From contig BSBM01000036.1 of assembly GCA_027924585.1 (NCBI GenBank), positions 4,209,001 through 4,273,000 on the forward strand: a stretch of 64,000 nt of DNA, given 5' to 3'. The position numbers were made by a program, and so were the translations under genes. This document shows, piece after piece, positions 13,442 through 23,900 of this stretch; position 1 is the first letter of the stretch; every line of letters starts with the position of its first letter. The notes beneath the pieces were generated by a model. It had not been told where the DNA came from, searched no databases, and saw only the letters and a program-made list of their open reading frames with translations. This stretch comes from Larix kaempferi. Lineage: Eukaryota; Streptophyta; Pinopsida; Pinales; Pinaceae.

Positions 13442-13637
13442 TTGTATCTAGTTTTAATTCAATAGCGAAGTCCAACTCTCGATATGGTGGTAGTCTAGGT
13501 AATGCTTTCGGGAGCACACCCATGTATTATGAAAACAACGGATAGTTGATTATGTCAACCTTGTCTTCTTCCTTGTTCATAGTGATTACATTGTACAACT
13601 GACATCCCTTTCTCATACTTTTCTTTAGTTGTAACGC

Positions 13638-14000
13638 TCAAATCATCCATAGTGATACCTTCCTCTTCTTCCCGACGAGAACTCTTTTGTGACCTTCATC
13701 ATCATAAAAATTTAATTCCTTGTTCCTGCAATCCATTACTACGACATGGGCTTCCAACCAATCCATGCCCAAGATCAAGTCATAAGCTCCTAGGAAAGTT
13801 GCATAAAAAGACACTCTGGTGCTGCACACTCCCAAATCCACTTCACAATTATCTAACTTTAGACCCATGCTTTGGGTACTACCAGATGCCATTTCGAGTA
13901 CGTGTAAATCTTCTTGAATGCTTGCCATCATCTTACTCTTTTCTAATAGATTATGTGAAATAAAACTTCTAGTTGCTCCAGGATCTATGAGTAAATAAAA
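13638..14000 (-). pseudogene. Gypsy aspartic protease remnant
   Basis: The frame ending at 13638 contains YDLILGMDWLEAH, the flap-to-C-terminal block of plant gypsy retropepsins, preceded by SMGLKLDNCEVDLGV. The catalytic box, normally D-S/T-G-A, reads LLIDPGATRSFISH at about 13995-13955, so the residue after the catalytic Asp is Pro. That change alone should spoil the active site. It lies between gag and RT, as expected. Confidence 0.8.
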
Positions 14001-14143
14001 TAAAATAACATTAATCTTACCTACAGTCTCTAATACTGTGGATTAGTGTTATGCCTGGCGGTTGTTGACTGTTGCATGGATACGATGAGCACGTCCAAGA
14101 TCTGCTGCTATGAGCTGTCGATGTGCTTGTCCTTGACCATGTC

Positions 14144-15222
14144 CTAGAACATGGTGTTGTTGAGGATAGTCACTTTGGTAGTGCGGGCCCCTGCACTTCC
14201 AACATCCATGCTTAGGTCCTCTCTTTGCCTTTCCCGATTTCCATTGTTGGGATGGGGTCTGAATTGAGCAAGTTTCCCAAGTGGTCTCACGTTCTCATTC
14301 CTGAGTGGTGGTTTATATGGCATTCTTGCATCTTTATAGGGCCTTTCTTGATTAGATCCTTTCACACGTTGTTTCTTTGCACGTAATAAATTTTCAAAGT
14401 GCTATGATGTTGGCCACCTTTGCTTCCAATGGGAATTTTTTTCCTTGATGAGCTTCCACTCCTCAATTCTTCTTCAGCTATCAAAGCTTTATGTACTACA
14501 TCATTCAATGTTTGCGACATAAGGATGCGAAACTTTTCATGCATGTTATGATTCATCCCATAAACAAATTTGTTAACTTTCAGCTTCTGCGTCCCGATGT
14601 GAGGTGCATACCTCAACAATTCCATGAATATGATCTCATATTCTTGTACCACTCTAAATCCCTATCACAAGGCATTGAATTCATTGAGTTGTCGCTCAAT
14701 GAACTCCTTAGAGAGATAGTGCTTATGGAAGTGTTCCTTGAAAAATTCCCAAGACACTTCATTAATGTCTAAATCAAACTGTGGGTGAAGGGTCTTCCAC
14801 CATAACTATGCTTCTCCCTTCAACTGAAGGGTATCCATGTGCACCTTAAGGTTTGAAGTGTACTCCCTCAACACGAAGCACATAGCCATGTTTTCCAGCC
14901 ATACCTCTGCTTCGGTCCCCTCAGTGGAATCCCAAAATTATGGGAAGCTTATTTTTTCCAGTTCCCGATGCGAATTTTCTAGTGGCAGGTTTTGAGGTCC
15001 ATCTACGGGAGGTGGATTTCCCTCACCCTCACGATCCAACCGAATGATCAACGCTTCAGACATGTGTTGAAAGTTCCTCATCATTGCTACTACTTCTCTT
15101 GCAGAAATGTTAACATGTTCTTCGGTATATGGTGGCGTAGCATCGGGAGGTGGTGGATGAGCTCCCCATCCTCGTCTGGTCCTCCCTCTATGTCCTCGTC
15201 GATCCATCACAATACCTATCAC
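14144..15222 (-). pseudogene. Gypsy gag polyprotein remnant
   Basis: The frame from 15222 begins MIGIVMDRRGHRGRTRRGWG, a basic N-terminus, then a proline-rich stretch and EHVNISAREVVAMMRNFQHM. Farther on, in another frame (14652-14362), comes QEYEIIFMELLRYAP and KFVYGMNHNMHEKF, the helical capsid region of the Retrotrans_gag family. A short basic tail follows. The chain is split into at least three frames by stops and indels. A CCHC knuckle is not intact. It formed the capsid of the virus-like particle in the ancestral element. Confidence 0.8.
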
Positions 15223-15229
15223 ATATAAA

Positions 15230-16440
15230 CAAAATTTTAGTCAGTTCATCTTTCATAATAAAAAATTAAGATTTGCAGTTTGTCGACTTGGATTCATTCA
15301 AATTTTCACGACATGGTTCTTGGGAGATTCTTACAATCTAACAATGGTTAGGGTAAATGAGTTCATAGTAATGGGCATGTGCAAGCTAATGAGGGTCACT
15401 TTTGGCGCGTTAGATGCAATAAAAAAATGAAAAATCAAGCATCCCTCAACTTACTTGGTTTTTTTGACATTCTTACACAAGATATCTTGCATCGAGTAAA
15501 AAAGATGAAACATAGGAAATTGAGTCACATTTTCGAATATATAAGTTTTAAGTATTGAAAATTTACATAACTATGTCAAATTTCATGTTTTCTAACAGTC
15601 ACTTTTTATTTTTTTGGCAAATGATAAGGTATATGTTTTGTGGGTGCATCCTTTCAATGCCTAAATGATGGTTTCAGGATACAAAAATTGGTAGAAATGT
15701 ATAGAACCTGTAGCACTAGTGTAGCACTATTTTTCCAAAATTAAATGTTTAATTTTTAATTTTTTTTTAATTATGTAAGTGATCGAACCTCGAGAGCGAT
15801 ATGTCAAATGTGGGTGCAGCATTTGAATGTCTTAATGCAATTATTTCGACTTGGATTTTTTATAGCATGTAGAGGCCGGTGTCTTCTAGTGCAACATACA
15901 AATTTTTTTTTAAATGGTTGTGAAATGAAAAGGTTATGGAATAAACACTAAGAGTATGTTTGGTGAAACAAGAAAGTTAGGAAATAAATAGAAAATCTCA
16001 ATATTTTTTTTTTAAATTACATATTTCGAATCTGCATAAAAACATTCTATCTATGCCTAAAATTTCGTCAATAATGGTCATGTATGTCATGTTGTAGAGA
16101 GCAGTGAAAAATATGCATATTTAGGTGCAGAATTGCACCTAAAGGGTCCCACGACTTCGTGCACAAACCCTAATGATTTATGTATAATCATTTTAAAATA
16201 TAAAAAAGATAACCGCTTCGACAGTAGCACTTTTTCAAAGTGCGTCACACATTGGAGACAAAAATCATTCAGGCCCAAGGAGTTATGTGGAAACCTCTCG
16301 GCTTCTAGTGCATACTGGATAGCACGAGACAAAGTTATAATATATTTAATCAATTGTACATTTAGTTCTCTAATAACATGTAGGGTTATTTTCTCATAAG
16401 GTTTTGTAGAAAGGTTGTATCAGTTTTGGCGGAAATGGAG
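15230..16440. other. No gene seen; possible lost LTR/leader of the gypsy copy
   Basis: This lies where the 5' LTR and leader of the minus-strand gypsy element should be, but I find neither a TGGTATCA-type primer site nor a TG...CA pair. It is AT-rich with poly-T/A runs. Overlapping short frames at 16087-16399 are not recognisable. Confidence 0.4.
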
Positions 16441-16461
16441 TGTTGGTCCTAATCTCAAAAA

Positions 16462-16540
16462 ACCCAAAGATTTGAACCTCCAACCTTGACTACTTCGGTC
16501 TTAGACTCGAAACTCTAACCAATTGAACTATCCCTTTGGA
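16462..16540 (-). repeat. Degenerate tRNA-like / SINE-head sequence
   Basis: On the minus strand it reads gggatagttcaattggttag (A-box-like) and, about 45 bases later, ggttcaaatc (B-box-like). The outer CCAAAG/CTTTGG can pair like an acceptor stem, but the T-stem does not pair, so a working tRNA is unlikely. A tRNA-derived SINE fragment or dead tRNA copy fits best. Confidence 0.5.
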
Positions 16541-17480
16541 CTAATTTAAAAAATTATTAAATTCAAAGATTCGTAATAACTTGTAATAATAATATTTTTA
16601 TTAAATTTTTAATGATTTTTAAAAAATTTAATAATTTAATAATAATATTTTTATTAAATTTTTAATGTTTTTTTTTTAAATTTAATAATTTAATAATAAT
16701 ATTTTTCATAAAAAAATTTGATGAATTTTGTTTTCTTGTATATGCACACACTGCATTAAAAACATTTAGAATTGTTAGAATCTATACCTACAATAATGGT
16801 TAAAGAAAAAAAAATAACTTAAAAATTAATTAAAATTCAAAGATTCTTAATAATTTGTAATACCAATATTTTTTATGACTTTTTTTGTTTTGTTTTATAG
16901 ATGTACACAATTTATCAATTTATTATAGGAGACTATCTTCCATGTTATGTTTGGATTATTTAAATTCATTAATAAATAGTCAACTTTCTTAATGGCTGGA
17001 GTTTTTTTTTCTTTAATAAAATATTATATATAATTTTTTTTTAATTTATAAAAGTAATACATAAATTTAAAATTATAAATAATAAATTATATAATTAATA
17101 ATTTATTTTATTTTTAAAACAAATTTATCATGTAAACCCTAATACATAATACAATATGGAAGAAAGAATATAAAATCCAAAAGTTCATATATATATATAT
17201 ATCATTATTTGTTGTTTCCTTTCAATAAAATGTCATAAAATTAAAATAAATTTTAATTTTGATATATAATAATAAAAATTAAAAAAGTTTTTTTAGAAAT
17301 TTATTTACATTATATTATAATTGAAAAAGAGACTAAAACATATATCCTTCCCAATGCAGAGTCCTATTGCGTAATATTGGCCAACCCAGAGGGAAATTTG
17401 ACTAGTCTTAACAATTAAACAACTTTGAGTTTAAAGCAAAACATATTGTCTATAACTATAATAGTTGTATGCCCCTAAAA
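16540..17480. other. AT-rich low-complexity region
   Basis: Long A/T runs, repeated taataatatttttattaaat words and an (AT)n run at about 17189-17202. Parts match the repeat family at 9901-10323. No gene. Confidence 0.6.
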
Positions 17481-17519
17481 ACAAAAAAAACTCTTATCCA
17501 TAAACCAGTACAAAGAACC

Positions 17520-18490
17520 AAAACTAGCAATGCCATAATTTTAGACTTCGTTGAGACAGTAACCACATGAACCCAAGATTCCTTCGGCTTAGTAGCATGC
17601 CCCTAGTCCAAAGCGCGAGGCATGAAGACCCGACCGGTGGAGACCTAGCCAGTGTATTAATATGATGATCCAACTCCTTGACAACACTCACAATCGCATT
17701 TAGGGTTGCATTAATCCTCACTAATTAGTTCATGTTCCATGCAAGGATCTCCTCTTCCTTTGGGCCAACCTCCCTTGCAAACCCATGCATGTTCATCAAT
17801 GCCTTGACCAAAATCATTTTCATCTTCCAATAGAGCAGGACCATTTTCCCATTTTTAATTTCACGAGATTATGACAAACCCGCATCCATAATTTTGTCAA
17901 CCCACTTGAGTTGGTCCTAAACCGCCTTGGGCTACTCCTAACCCTCAATATCCTATTCAACACGATCAAGAATCTATCGAGTATTCTTTGACACCTCCTA
18001 GAAGTATTCCTACTTCATTTTGACTACCTCACATTGGAGACGAGGCATATGCATGGCCTAGGGAATCCCCCCATGACCCCCAACAACACGAGTACGAGCC
18101 ATACTCCACACCCTCTACTCCAAAACCCCACCACCACAATTCCACACCCAACGAAAAATAAACCAAGACTTCACATTATTGGCCCTAGAATCATCCTATG
18201 ATTTCTTGTCAATGCTAGGGCTCAGCACACACTTCAAATAATGTCTGAGTCGAGGGGTCGTAACCTTCCAATAACCATATAGAACAATCATGTCCCAATA
18301 GTTCCCATCTTAAACATCCATAGTCTCATCACAATCCAAAATGATGGCCCCAAAACATTTTCCTTTAACAACCTCCCAGAGAAACTCATCACACCAGAAG
18401 GTCGTAGTAGCTTCCAATTTCCTTGGGCCCTCCCCCTGTCCTTTCCTAGACTAATATCCCACTTACCAAATCTTCCACACAATTGAACTC
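17520..18490 (-). pseudogene. Unidentified decayed coding stretch
   Basis: On the minus strand a frame starting near 18101 (MARTRVVGGHGG) runs with several stops through KIMDAGLS, LYWKMKMILVKALMNMHGF and AREVGPKEEEILAWNM to RINATLNAIVSVVKELDHHI. An upstream frame at 18482-18288 reads GRFGKWDISLGKDRGRAQGN. Codon-like composition and lower AT content than the flanks suggest former coding DNA, perhaps a transposon gag-like protein, but I recognise no family. Stops are mainly TAG. Confidence 0.35.
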
Positions 18491-18651
18491 AACACCCATG
18501 CGCAAGCATAATATGATCATGACTGGTGGAGAAGGTGGGCATCTGGAACTAGGCTAGATGTCCCATCATGGCACCCTCTAGTCATGTTACCATCGTACAC
18601 GAGTATCTGGGTATTAAAAAGGTTCTTATTAATATACATAAAATTTTATTT

Positions 18652-18834
18652 ATTTATTTATTTTGTACACAGGGTCTGGGGATCTAATCCCACTACCACT
18701 ATACCCCTAGGTGCCCCACAACAGCCTACAAGCATGGGGCACGAGTAAGTCGAGATGATTTGAACTCGAGACCTCCATTTACAACATGTCCTTCATATCA
18801 GGCAAATCGCCGATTGAGCTACACCCCTGCGACC
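18652..18834 (-). mobile_element. tRNA-derived SINE with perfect target duplications
   Basis: A 183-bp insert is flanked by identical 16-bp direct repeats acataaaattttattt (18636-18651 and 18835-18850). On the minus strand it starts with a tRNA-like head: ggtgtagctcaatcggcg (A box) and gtctcgagttcaaatc (B box). The body contains cacctaggggtatagtggta and the 3' end is an (AAAT)n tail, shared partly with the target repeat. Body and B box match the plus-strand copy at 36115-36328, so this is a SINE family. Such elements are transcribed by RNA polymerase III and mobilised by LINE proteins. Confidence 0.92.
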
Positions 18835-18850
18835 ACATAAAATTTTATTT

Positions 18851-20700
18851 TAATTATAAATCAAAATGATAGTTAATATAATCTTCACTAACATTCAAAT
18901 GTATTTAAGAGACATTTATGCTAATACTAATTTAAGCATGCGCTAATGATTAAAAAAAAATAAAAAATATTCTTAATAACTTGTAATAACAAAAAAAAAT
19001 TATGAAAATTTTGATGATATTTTATCTTGTTTTTTTCTAATACATTATACAATTTTTTTTAAGGGAAACCATCTTAATGCATGTTATGTTTGGACTATTT
19101 AAATTTATTAATAAATAATCAACTATTATGCTTCAAGTTTTTTTTCTTTGATTATATTTGGTTATTATTTAGTTTTCTCTTATCATGTCTTTGTCATTTC
19201 TTGAACACTTTTCAAGTTTTTTCTCTTTAATAATATTTGATTATTATTTAGTTTTGGCTTATCTTATCATGTCTTTGTCATTTCTTGAATACTTTTCTTT
19301 TTTATAATATTAGAAAAATGGGAAAATGGGCTTTAAACTAGACATATTATGATGTTTCTAAAAAGCTTAAAAGCACATGTAAAGGGTTAAGAAGGTTATA
19401 GTTCTCAATAGTACCATGTATTTAAATTTGTGTTTATTTTATTTTATTGATTTTGAATAAGTAAAAAGTTATCTATTAAACAATAATTTACACATTATCA
19501 CAATCAAGATGTTATCAATATTCATCCTCATTGTATTCAATGATGGATTTATCATTTAGTAGTATTTATTAATCTTATAACTTATATATATTTATGAATT
19601 AAATGTTGGCAATTGGGATTTAGATTGGGTCATGGTACACAAGTTTCAGGGATTTGTATAAGTAACTTTTTATTTGTAATAAATTACAACTTCTCATCTT
19701 TACCACTTGAGCTACCCCTAACCAATTCCATTTATTATTTTATTTGATAAACACTTGATAATTGTTTTTTTCCTTAAAACATATTTCTACCTTACATAAA
19801 ATTATATATAAAGAAAATAAATTTTTATATACTAAAAAAAATGTAATTCACCTAACACGATGCAGCCAAAATGTTTAATGAAAACTATAACACAAAGATT
19901 CAAATGAGGCGTTACAATGACCGAACAACCAAATGGATAGGCCAAATGTTGATCTATGCTGCGTTAAGAGGGAAACAAATAAATGAAAAATACTTAGCTA
20001 GTCTAAGTACAAGATAGGTAGACATAGAGCCTAAAAATTCGAAGAAAAAAAATTCGAAAGGTACATTATTAGGGATGAAGCCACGCACCTAGGTAAGAGA
20101 TGAGTCAAGGATAGGGATCTATGGTAAAATTTATGATGGAAACCATTTGAGTTCAGTGTGGATAAGTCAGTTTTGATGAAGAGTGGAAACGCGTCATAGT
20201 GTGAGTTTATCTAAGTTTAATTATATATATATGAAATAACTGAATGACCAAAACTGCAGTGTAGAGCTGGTGTATGAGGGGAGAAGCGTTTATCTTTTTA
20301 GAGTTGATTATCACATGTTATTAAAAAAATCTAATATAATGTTTTTTACATTGTTTTTTCATTCATGTAAATGCATCATCAAAATTAATAGAAAACTTTT
20401 GTGTATAAAAGAACAGGGAAAGTGAGTGAAAAAAAGCATAAACCTTAACAAGTTGATGGAAAACTTTATTTACTAACAATGTATATTATCAGATAACATC
20501 TCTACAAATTACCAAATGAAACTTAAGAAATCCTTATACCTAATAAAATAGTTCAACACACTGAACTGTCATATGACTGACTGAATAAAACCAAAGATAC
20601 TTACAACTTACAATCAAGTATTATGTGTGCGTGTTGCAACTATTAAAAGCAATCAAAATGACAAAAAGAGAATGCTATATTCTTTCTGGTTTGAAATGAT
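18851..20700. other. AT-rich region, no gene; possible SINE head near 19640-19735
   Basis: Mostly A/T-rich with repeats related to 9901-10323 at the left end, and duplicated ttattatttagttttggctta-like words at 19150-19290. At about 19735-19690 the minus strand reads ggggtagctcaagtggtaaa then gatgagaagttgtaa, like the head of the SINE at 36115, but no B box follows. Nothing else recognised. Confidence 0.45.
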
Positions 20701-20791
20701 AGATTATGAATGAATAAACCAGTAAAATCATGAAACCATCACGGCCTTTAAACAATCTGGATTTGGCTGCTTCGTATACACCAATGAAATC

Positions 20792-21033
20792 CATCCTTTA
20801 CTGGTTATCAAAAATTCATATGAATTATAGAACTTCAATAAATGAACATTCTCTGAAAAGTTATAGCAGGTTGACTATTTCATCCTTTACTGGTTATCAA
20901 AAGATCACACGATTTATAGCACTTCAATATATGAACATTCTCTGCATAGTACTGGTTATCAAAAGATCACATGATTTATAGCACTTCAATATATGAACAT
21001 TCTCTGTATAGTTATGGCAGGTTGACTATTTTA
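20792..21033. repeat. Three-copy tandem repeat in the PSK 3' flank
   Basis: Copies begin at 20792, 20881 and 20950 and share actggttatcaaaa, atttatagcacttcaatata and tgaacattctctg. The first is about 89 bp, the middle one about 69 and the last about 84. They lie just 3' of the PSK stop codon on the minus strand, so they probably form part of its 3' UTR. Confidence 0.88.
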
Positions 21034-21098
21034 TAGGGATATAACTCTGTGCTGTAACAGTACTCCTCAGTCCTCACAATAGATGTGCTGAGCCCTTT

Positions 21099-21281
21099 TC
21101 AAGGTATTGAATTCGTGTAAATGTAGTCGCCATCTTCGAACTGACGAAAGCTGTCATCCTCACAATCCTCTGGCCGCGGATGGCGAAGGTCTTGATGGGA
21201 TGTACTGGACGAGACTCCATGACCCATCCGATCACAGTGAAACACCTCTGTACTTTCTTTATGCTGAGATCTGCCTTGCAT
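21099..21281 (-). other. PSK: PSK exon 3 (hormone-bearing)
   Basis: It begins at 21281 after TTATTATGCAG, in phase 0, and runs 60 codons to TGA at 21101-21099. It holds the acidic propeptide, both cysteines and the DYIYTN peptide four residues from the C-terminal end of the hormone plus SIP. Confidence 0.88.
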
Positions 21282-21612
21282 CTGCATAATAAAAACAGTC
21301 CCATATGATCAGAATATTGTTCTAGGTCATAAGAATGACAAAGGGTATGAATATAATATGATCTGGAATCTGCATCTCATACATTTTGGTGCATTTTGCT
21401 AGGATTTCCTCTCCCCACGACTAATTCTTCGGTCTTTTCTGCAAAACAATAAATCACATTCTTATTTGCACAAATACCTAAATGGAAAACATACATCAAA
21501 ATAAAAGAAGCTTACCTTGTAAAAGAAGTCTGGAAGCTGAAGATTGTGGAGAGTCGATGAAGATGAGCACGAAGAGCAGAAGGACGATGCAGCAGGAAGA
21601 AATGCTCCCCAT
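21099..21612 (-). CDS. PSK: Phytosulfokine precursor (YIYTN type), three exons
   Basis: Coding parts on the minus strand are exon 1 21612-21516, exon 2 21438-21383 and exon 3 21281-21099, giving a 111-residue preproprotein. Exon 1 encodes MGSISSCCIVLLLFVLIFID, a hydrophobic signal peptide, then SPQSSASRLLLQ. Exon 2 encodes a short polar linker starting EKTEE. Exon 3 carries two cysteines (residues 67 and 91), an acidic stretch (EDCEDD, FEDGD) and the C-terminal DYIYTNSIP with YIYTN at residues 104-108. PSK is a secreted pentapeptide sulfated on both tyrosines in the Golgi by tyrosylprotein sulfotransferase, released by proteases and sensed by PSKR receptor kinases to promote growth. The Asp just before the first Tyr is the expected sulfation context. 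Splice sites fit (AG|GTAAGC, TTTTGCAG, AT|GTATGA, TATGCAG) and phases join. The LLLQEK junction resembles the rice PSK precursor as I recall it. The usual last residue is Gln; here it is Asn. Confidence 0.87.
21383..21438 (-). other. PSK: PSK exon 2 (linker)
   Basis: The acceptor TTTTGCAG ends at 21439 and the 56-nt exon keeps the frame from exon 1 (phase 1 in, phase 0 out). The donor at 21382 is GTATGA. If this intron is retained, GTA TGA follows at once and translation stops before the peptide. A direct exon 1 to exon 3 splice would break the frame, so this exon is needed. Confidence 0.7.
21516..21612 (-). other. PSK: PSK exon 1 (signal peptide)
   Basis: The ATG at 21612 is the first after the TATA box and opens a 32-codon stretch with a Leu/Ile/Val-rich core. 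The exon ends in phase 1 at ACAAG|GTAAGC (donor 21515-21510). Reading on past the donor reaches a stop after a few codons. Confidence 0.82.
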
Positions 21613-21660
21613 ATTTGATATTTGAGATAATGAATGACTGTGAAGCTGCGTCTTCCCTTT

Positions 21661-21668
21661 TTTATATA
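21661..21668 (-). promoter_or_regulatory. TATA box of the PSK gene
   Basis: The minus strand reads gaatatataaaaaagggaag, with TATATAAA 49 bp upstream of the ATG at 21612. This implies a short 5' UTR of about 20 nt if initiation is 25-30 bp downstream of the TATA box. Confidence 0.7.
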
Positions 21669-21699
21669 TTCAGCGATCGAAAAGTCGCTGACCAAGATC

Positions 21700-22215
21700 A
21701 CATGCCGAGCAGTCTCCGCCACTTTACCGTTGTCGTCTCTCGAGCAATTATGGTTTGAGAAACGCATTATTCGCATTATTTATGGTAAACGCAGCCCAGA
21801 CAGCGTGCTGTGGTTAGCTGTAAACGTTACACGTGAATATCAATATGGTGATAACAGCGCAGATTTCCACCTACTCGTGTCTTGTAACTGGGAACCGCAA
21901 GTCCTTGGCCTGCTCTGGTCGGATTCTCTTACAGCAACCACGCCGTGAAGATCCATTAAATAATTATCCACGGATACACTAAAGTTACAATAACAAGTAT
22001 TGAGTATACATTAATTAAATAACTATCAAGGGAGTAGACTACGTGATGAGGATCAGTGTAAAAGCCTGGAGCAGTATAAGGCCTAACTAAAACGCCTCGA
22101 CTTTTCTGAATTCGGCAGAGTAAGAATACTTGAAATGACAATTTGGAGTGTTTATATAGTAATTTAATTTTAGTGATTTGGGTAGTTTTAAAATAGGGTT
22201 TTTAATCTAAAAAAA
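21700..22215. other. Upstream region of the PSK gene
   Basis: Less AT-rich than its surroundings, no gene recognised. It is the candidate promoter region for the minus-strand PSK gene. An inverted repeat aactaaaacgcct begins at 22085 and its partner ends at 22481. Confidence 0.4.
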
Positions 22216-22455
22216 ATTACAATTGCTAAAATTGCAAAAACATAGAAATAACAATTTTTAAGAACAAATTTAACATTGTAGAAACATAAAAATAACAATT
22301 TCCAAAAACAAATTTAACCAACTTTAATGAAACTTAATTACAATTGCTAAAATTGCAAAAACATGAAAACAACAATTTCCAAAGACAAATTTAACATTGC
22401 AGAAGTAAAAATAACAATTTCCAAAAACAAATTTAACCAACTTTGATAAAACTTT
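22216..22455. repeat. Tandem duplication, 121-bp unit, two copies
   Basis: 22216-22336 and 22337-22455 share attacaattgctaaaattgc, aaaaacatraaa, aataacaatttccaaaaac and aaatttaaccaactttra. The pair is bracketed by an inverted repeat aactaaaacgcct (22085) / aggcgttttagtt (22469-22481), so the whole 22085-22481 could be a small foldback element, though no clear target duplication is seen. Confidence 0.8.
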
Positions 22456-22459
22456 AGGT

Positions 22460-22950
22460 GGAAAAGCAAGGCGTTTTAGTTGTATTTTATCCTACACGTA
22501 AAAGCCAATAACACTTTCATTTTTTAAATTTTATATTTGAAAACTCCCATCTGTTGTATTTGGCATTAAGTACGTGACGGTGAAGAAGATTCTTTCTCTA
22601 AATTCAAAGAGATTGTCGGGGGCGATCGCCCGGCGAAGAAACTGAGGTTCCTCGAGAACCCAACAGAATAGAATTGGAAAACAAATCGGAAACTCTTGAG
22701 ACTTGGGTCGTCTTTTTTTCAAGGTCAAACGGTTCTCGACTCAATGAGAAATTTAGGGTTTGCTTTAGGGTTTCTTTAAGAATTAGGACGAAGTACTTTC
22801 TTCTCAAATTGACCGACATCCAAATCTCCACTGGAGTGATAGTATGTTTGGATTGTGAAGTGTCCATTAAATAAATGAGGGAGGGAGGCAGGATAACGTA
22901 TGTTTGGATTGTGTGAGGCTGTTTTTTTAAGTAAACCATTTTGTTTTATT
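22460..22950. other. No recognised gene; moderately GC-richer patch
   Basis: 22600-22760 is richer in GC (gggggcgatcgcccggcg) and includes ttagggtttgctttagggtt. Short frames exist on both strands, none recognisable. It could be a decayed exon or element leader. Confidence 0.3.
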
Positions 22951-22952
22951 GG

Positions 22953-23072
22953 AATGAGTTGTATATGTGTGGTTTTTTTAAAAGTAAACCATTTTTTTAA
23001 TGAGTTGGTGTTAATGAGTTGTATATGTGTGGTTTTGTAAAAGTAAACCATTTTTTTTAATGAGTTGGGGTT
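22953..23072. repeat. 60-bp tandem repeat, two full copies
   Basis: aatgagttgtatatgtgtgg starts at 22953 and 23013, each followed by aaaagtaaaccattttttt and aatgagttgg. A partial copy (taagtaaaccattttg) precedes them at 22928. An (AT)n run follows at about 23076-23100. Confidence 0.88.
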
Positions 23073-23469
23073 TAAAATATATATATATAAATATATATAT
23101 TTTGAAGTTTTGTAATGGTTGGAATCTTTGTTATTAAATTGAAATATAAAAATAACTTAAGGAATTTATTTTTTAAACTAAAAGAAAGATAAATTTTATA
23201 TTTATTAATTATGATTTATTTTTAAAGGAATATTGATACTAATTTAGTATTTCATTTTAATTAATTAAAAAAATTATTGTTTTCTCATAACTTATAAAAA
23301 TAGATAGTGATTAAAAAATTAAAAACAACATAAATCCTCTCATTGCTTAATGGATCGAGGTTTAAGATAGATCTATGCGGGTGAATATTAAAAATGATTA
23401 TGTTAAAGAACTTAATTGGAAAGGAAAGTCAATCAACTATTTTAAATTGTTCATCTAATTATTTATTTA

Positions 23470-23900
23470 ATTTGTAGTTTTTCTTCTTTATATAATGTTG
23501 TTTTAATTATGGTTACTTAATAAAAACTTATCGAAGGAGTTATCATTTTTATATGTATGTTTTTTTATTGTTGTAAAGATTTCCATTATGTTGTTTTAAT
23601 TATGGTTACTTAATAAAAACTTATCGAAGGAGTTATCATTTTTATATGTATGTTTTTTTTATTGTTGTGAAGATTTCCATTATGTTGTTTTTTTTATTGT
23701 AGTTTTTCTTCCTTATATAATGTTGTTTTAATTATGGTTACTTAATAAATACTTATCGAAAGAGTTATCATTTTTATATGTATGTTTTTTTATTGTTGTA
23801 AATATTTCCATTATTACTTAGTTTAGTTTAATAATTAAATGATTTATAAAATTAGGAATAAATTAATAAGTGGACAAACCCAATATTTTTAGTAAATGTT
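23470..23900. repeat. Repeated block with tgttgttttaattatggtta
   Basis: The words tgttgttttaattatggtta, cttatcgaaggagttatcat and ttttatatgtatgtttttt recur starting at 23496, 23589 and 23721. A diverged copy with the same right-hand continuation (attacttagtttagtttaat, aaattaggaataaattaat) lies at about 24385-24580. The repeat is AT-rich and non-coding. Confidence 0.85.

Larger units (their letters stand above)
10560..15222 (-). mobile_element. Ty3/gypsy retrotransposon, internal region, decayed
   Basis: On the minus strand the order is gag (15222-14144), protease (about 14000-13638), reverse transcriptase (13441-12733), RNase H (split) and integrase (11647-10560): the Ty3/gypsy order. No LTRs or primer site could be found at either end, and the integrase breaks off soon after GDRVFL in the C-terminal domain, so the copy is truncated. 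A 506-bp solo LTR sits inside RNase H. Stops and frameshifts are frequent. Confidence 0.93.

Noticed and set aside
16462-16540. Functional tRNA gene
   Set aside because: A and B boxes are visible, but the T-stem does not pair and the D-stem relies on wobble pairs. Only a tRNA-like remnant is supported.
21462-21948. Two overlapping frames of 104 codons on opposite strands at the PSK 5' end
   Set aside because: The minus frame runs through the PSK TATA box and intron 1 out of frame with the signal peptide; the plus frame lies over the promoter. The three-exon PSK model explains the sequence better.
22604-22939. 111-codon minus-strand frame upstream of the PSK gene
   Set aside because: Overlaps competing frames and tandem repeats and has no recognisable domain; may be decayed DNA but cannot be called a gene.
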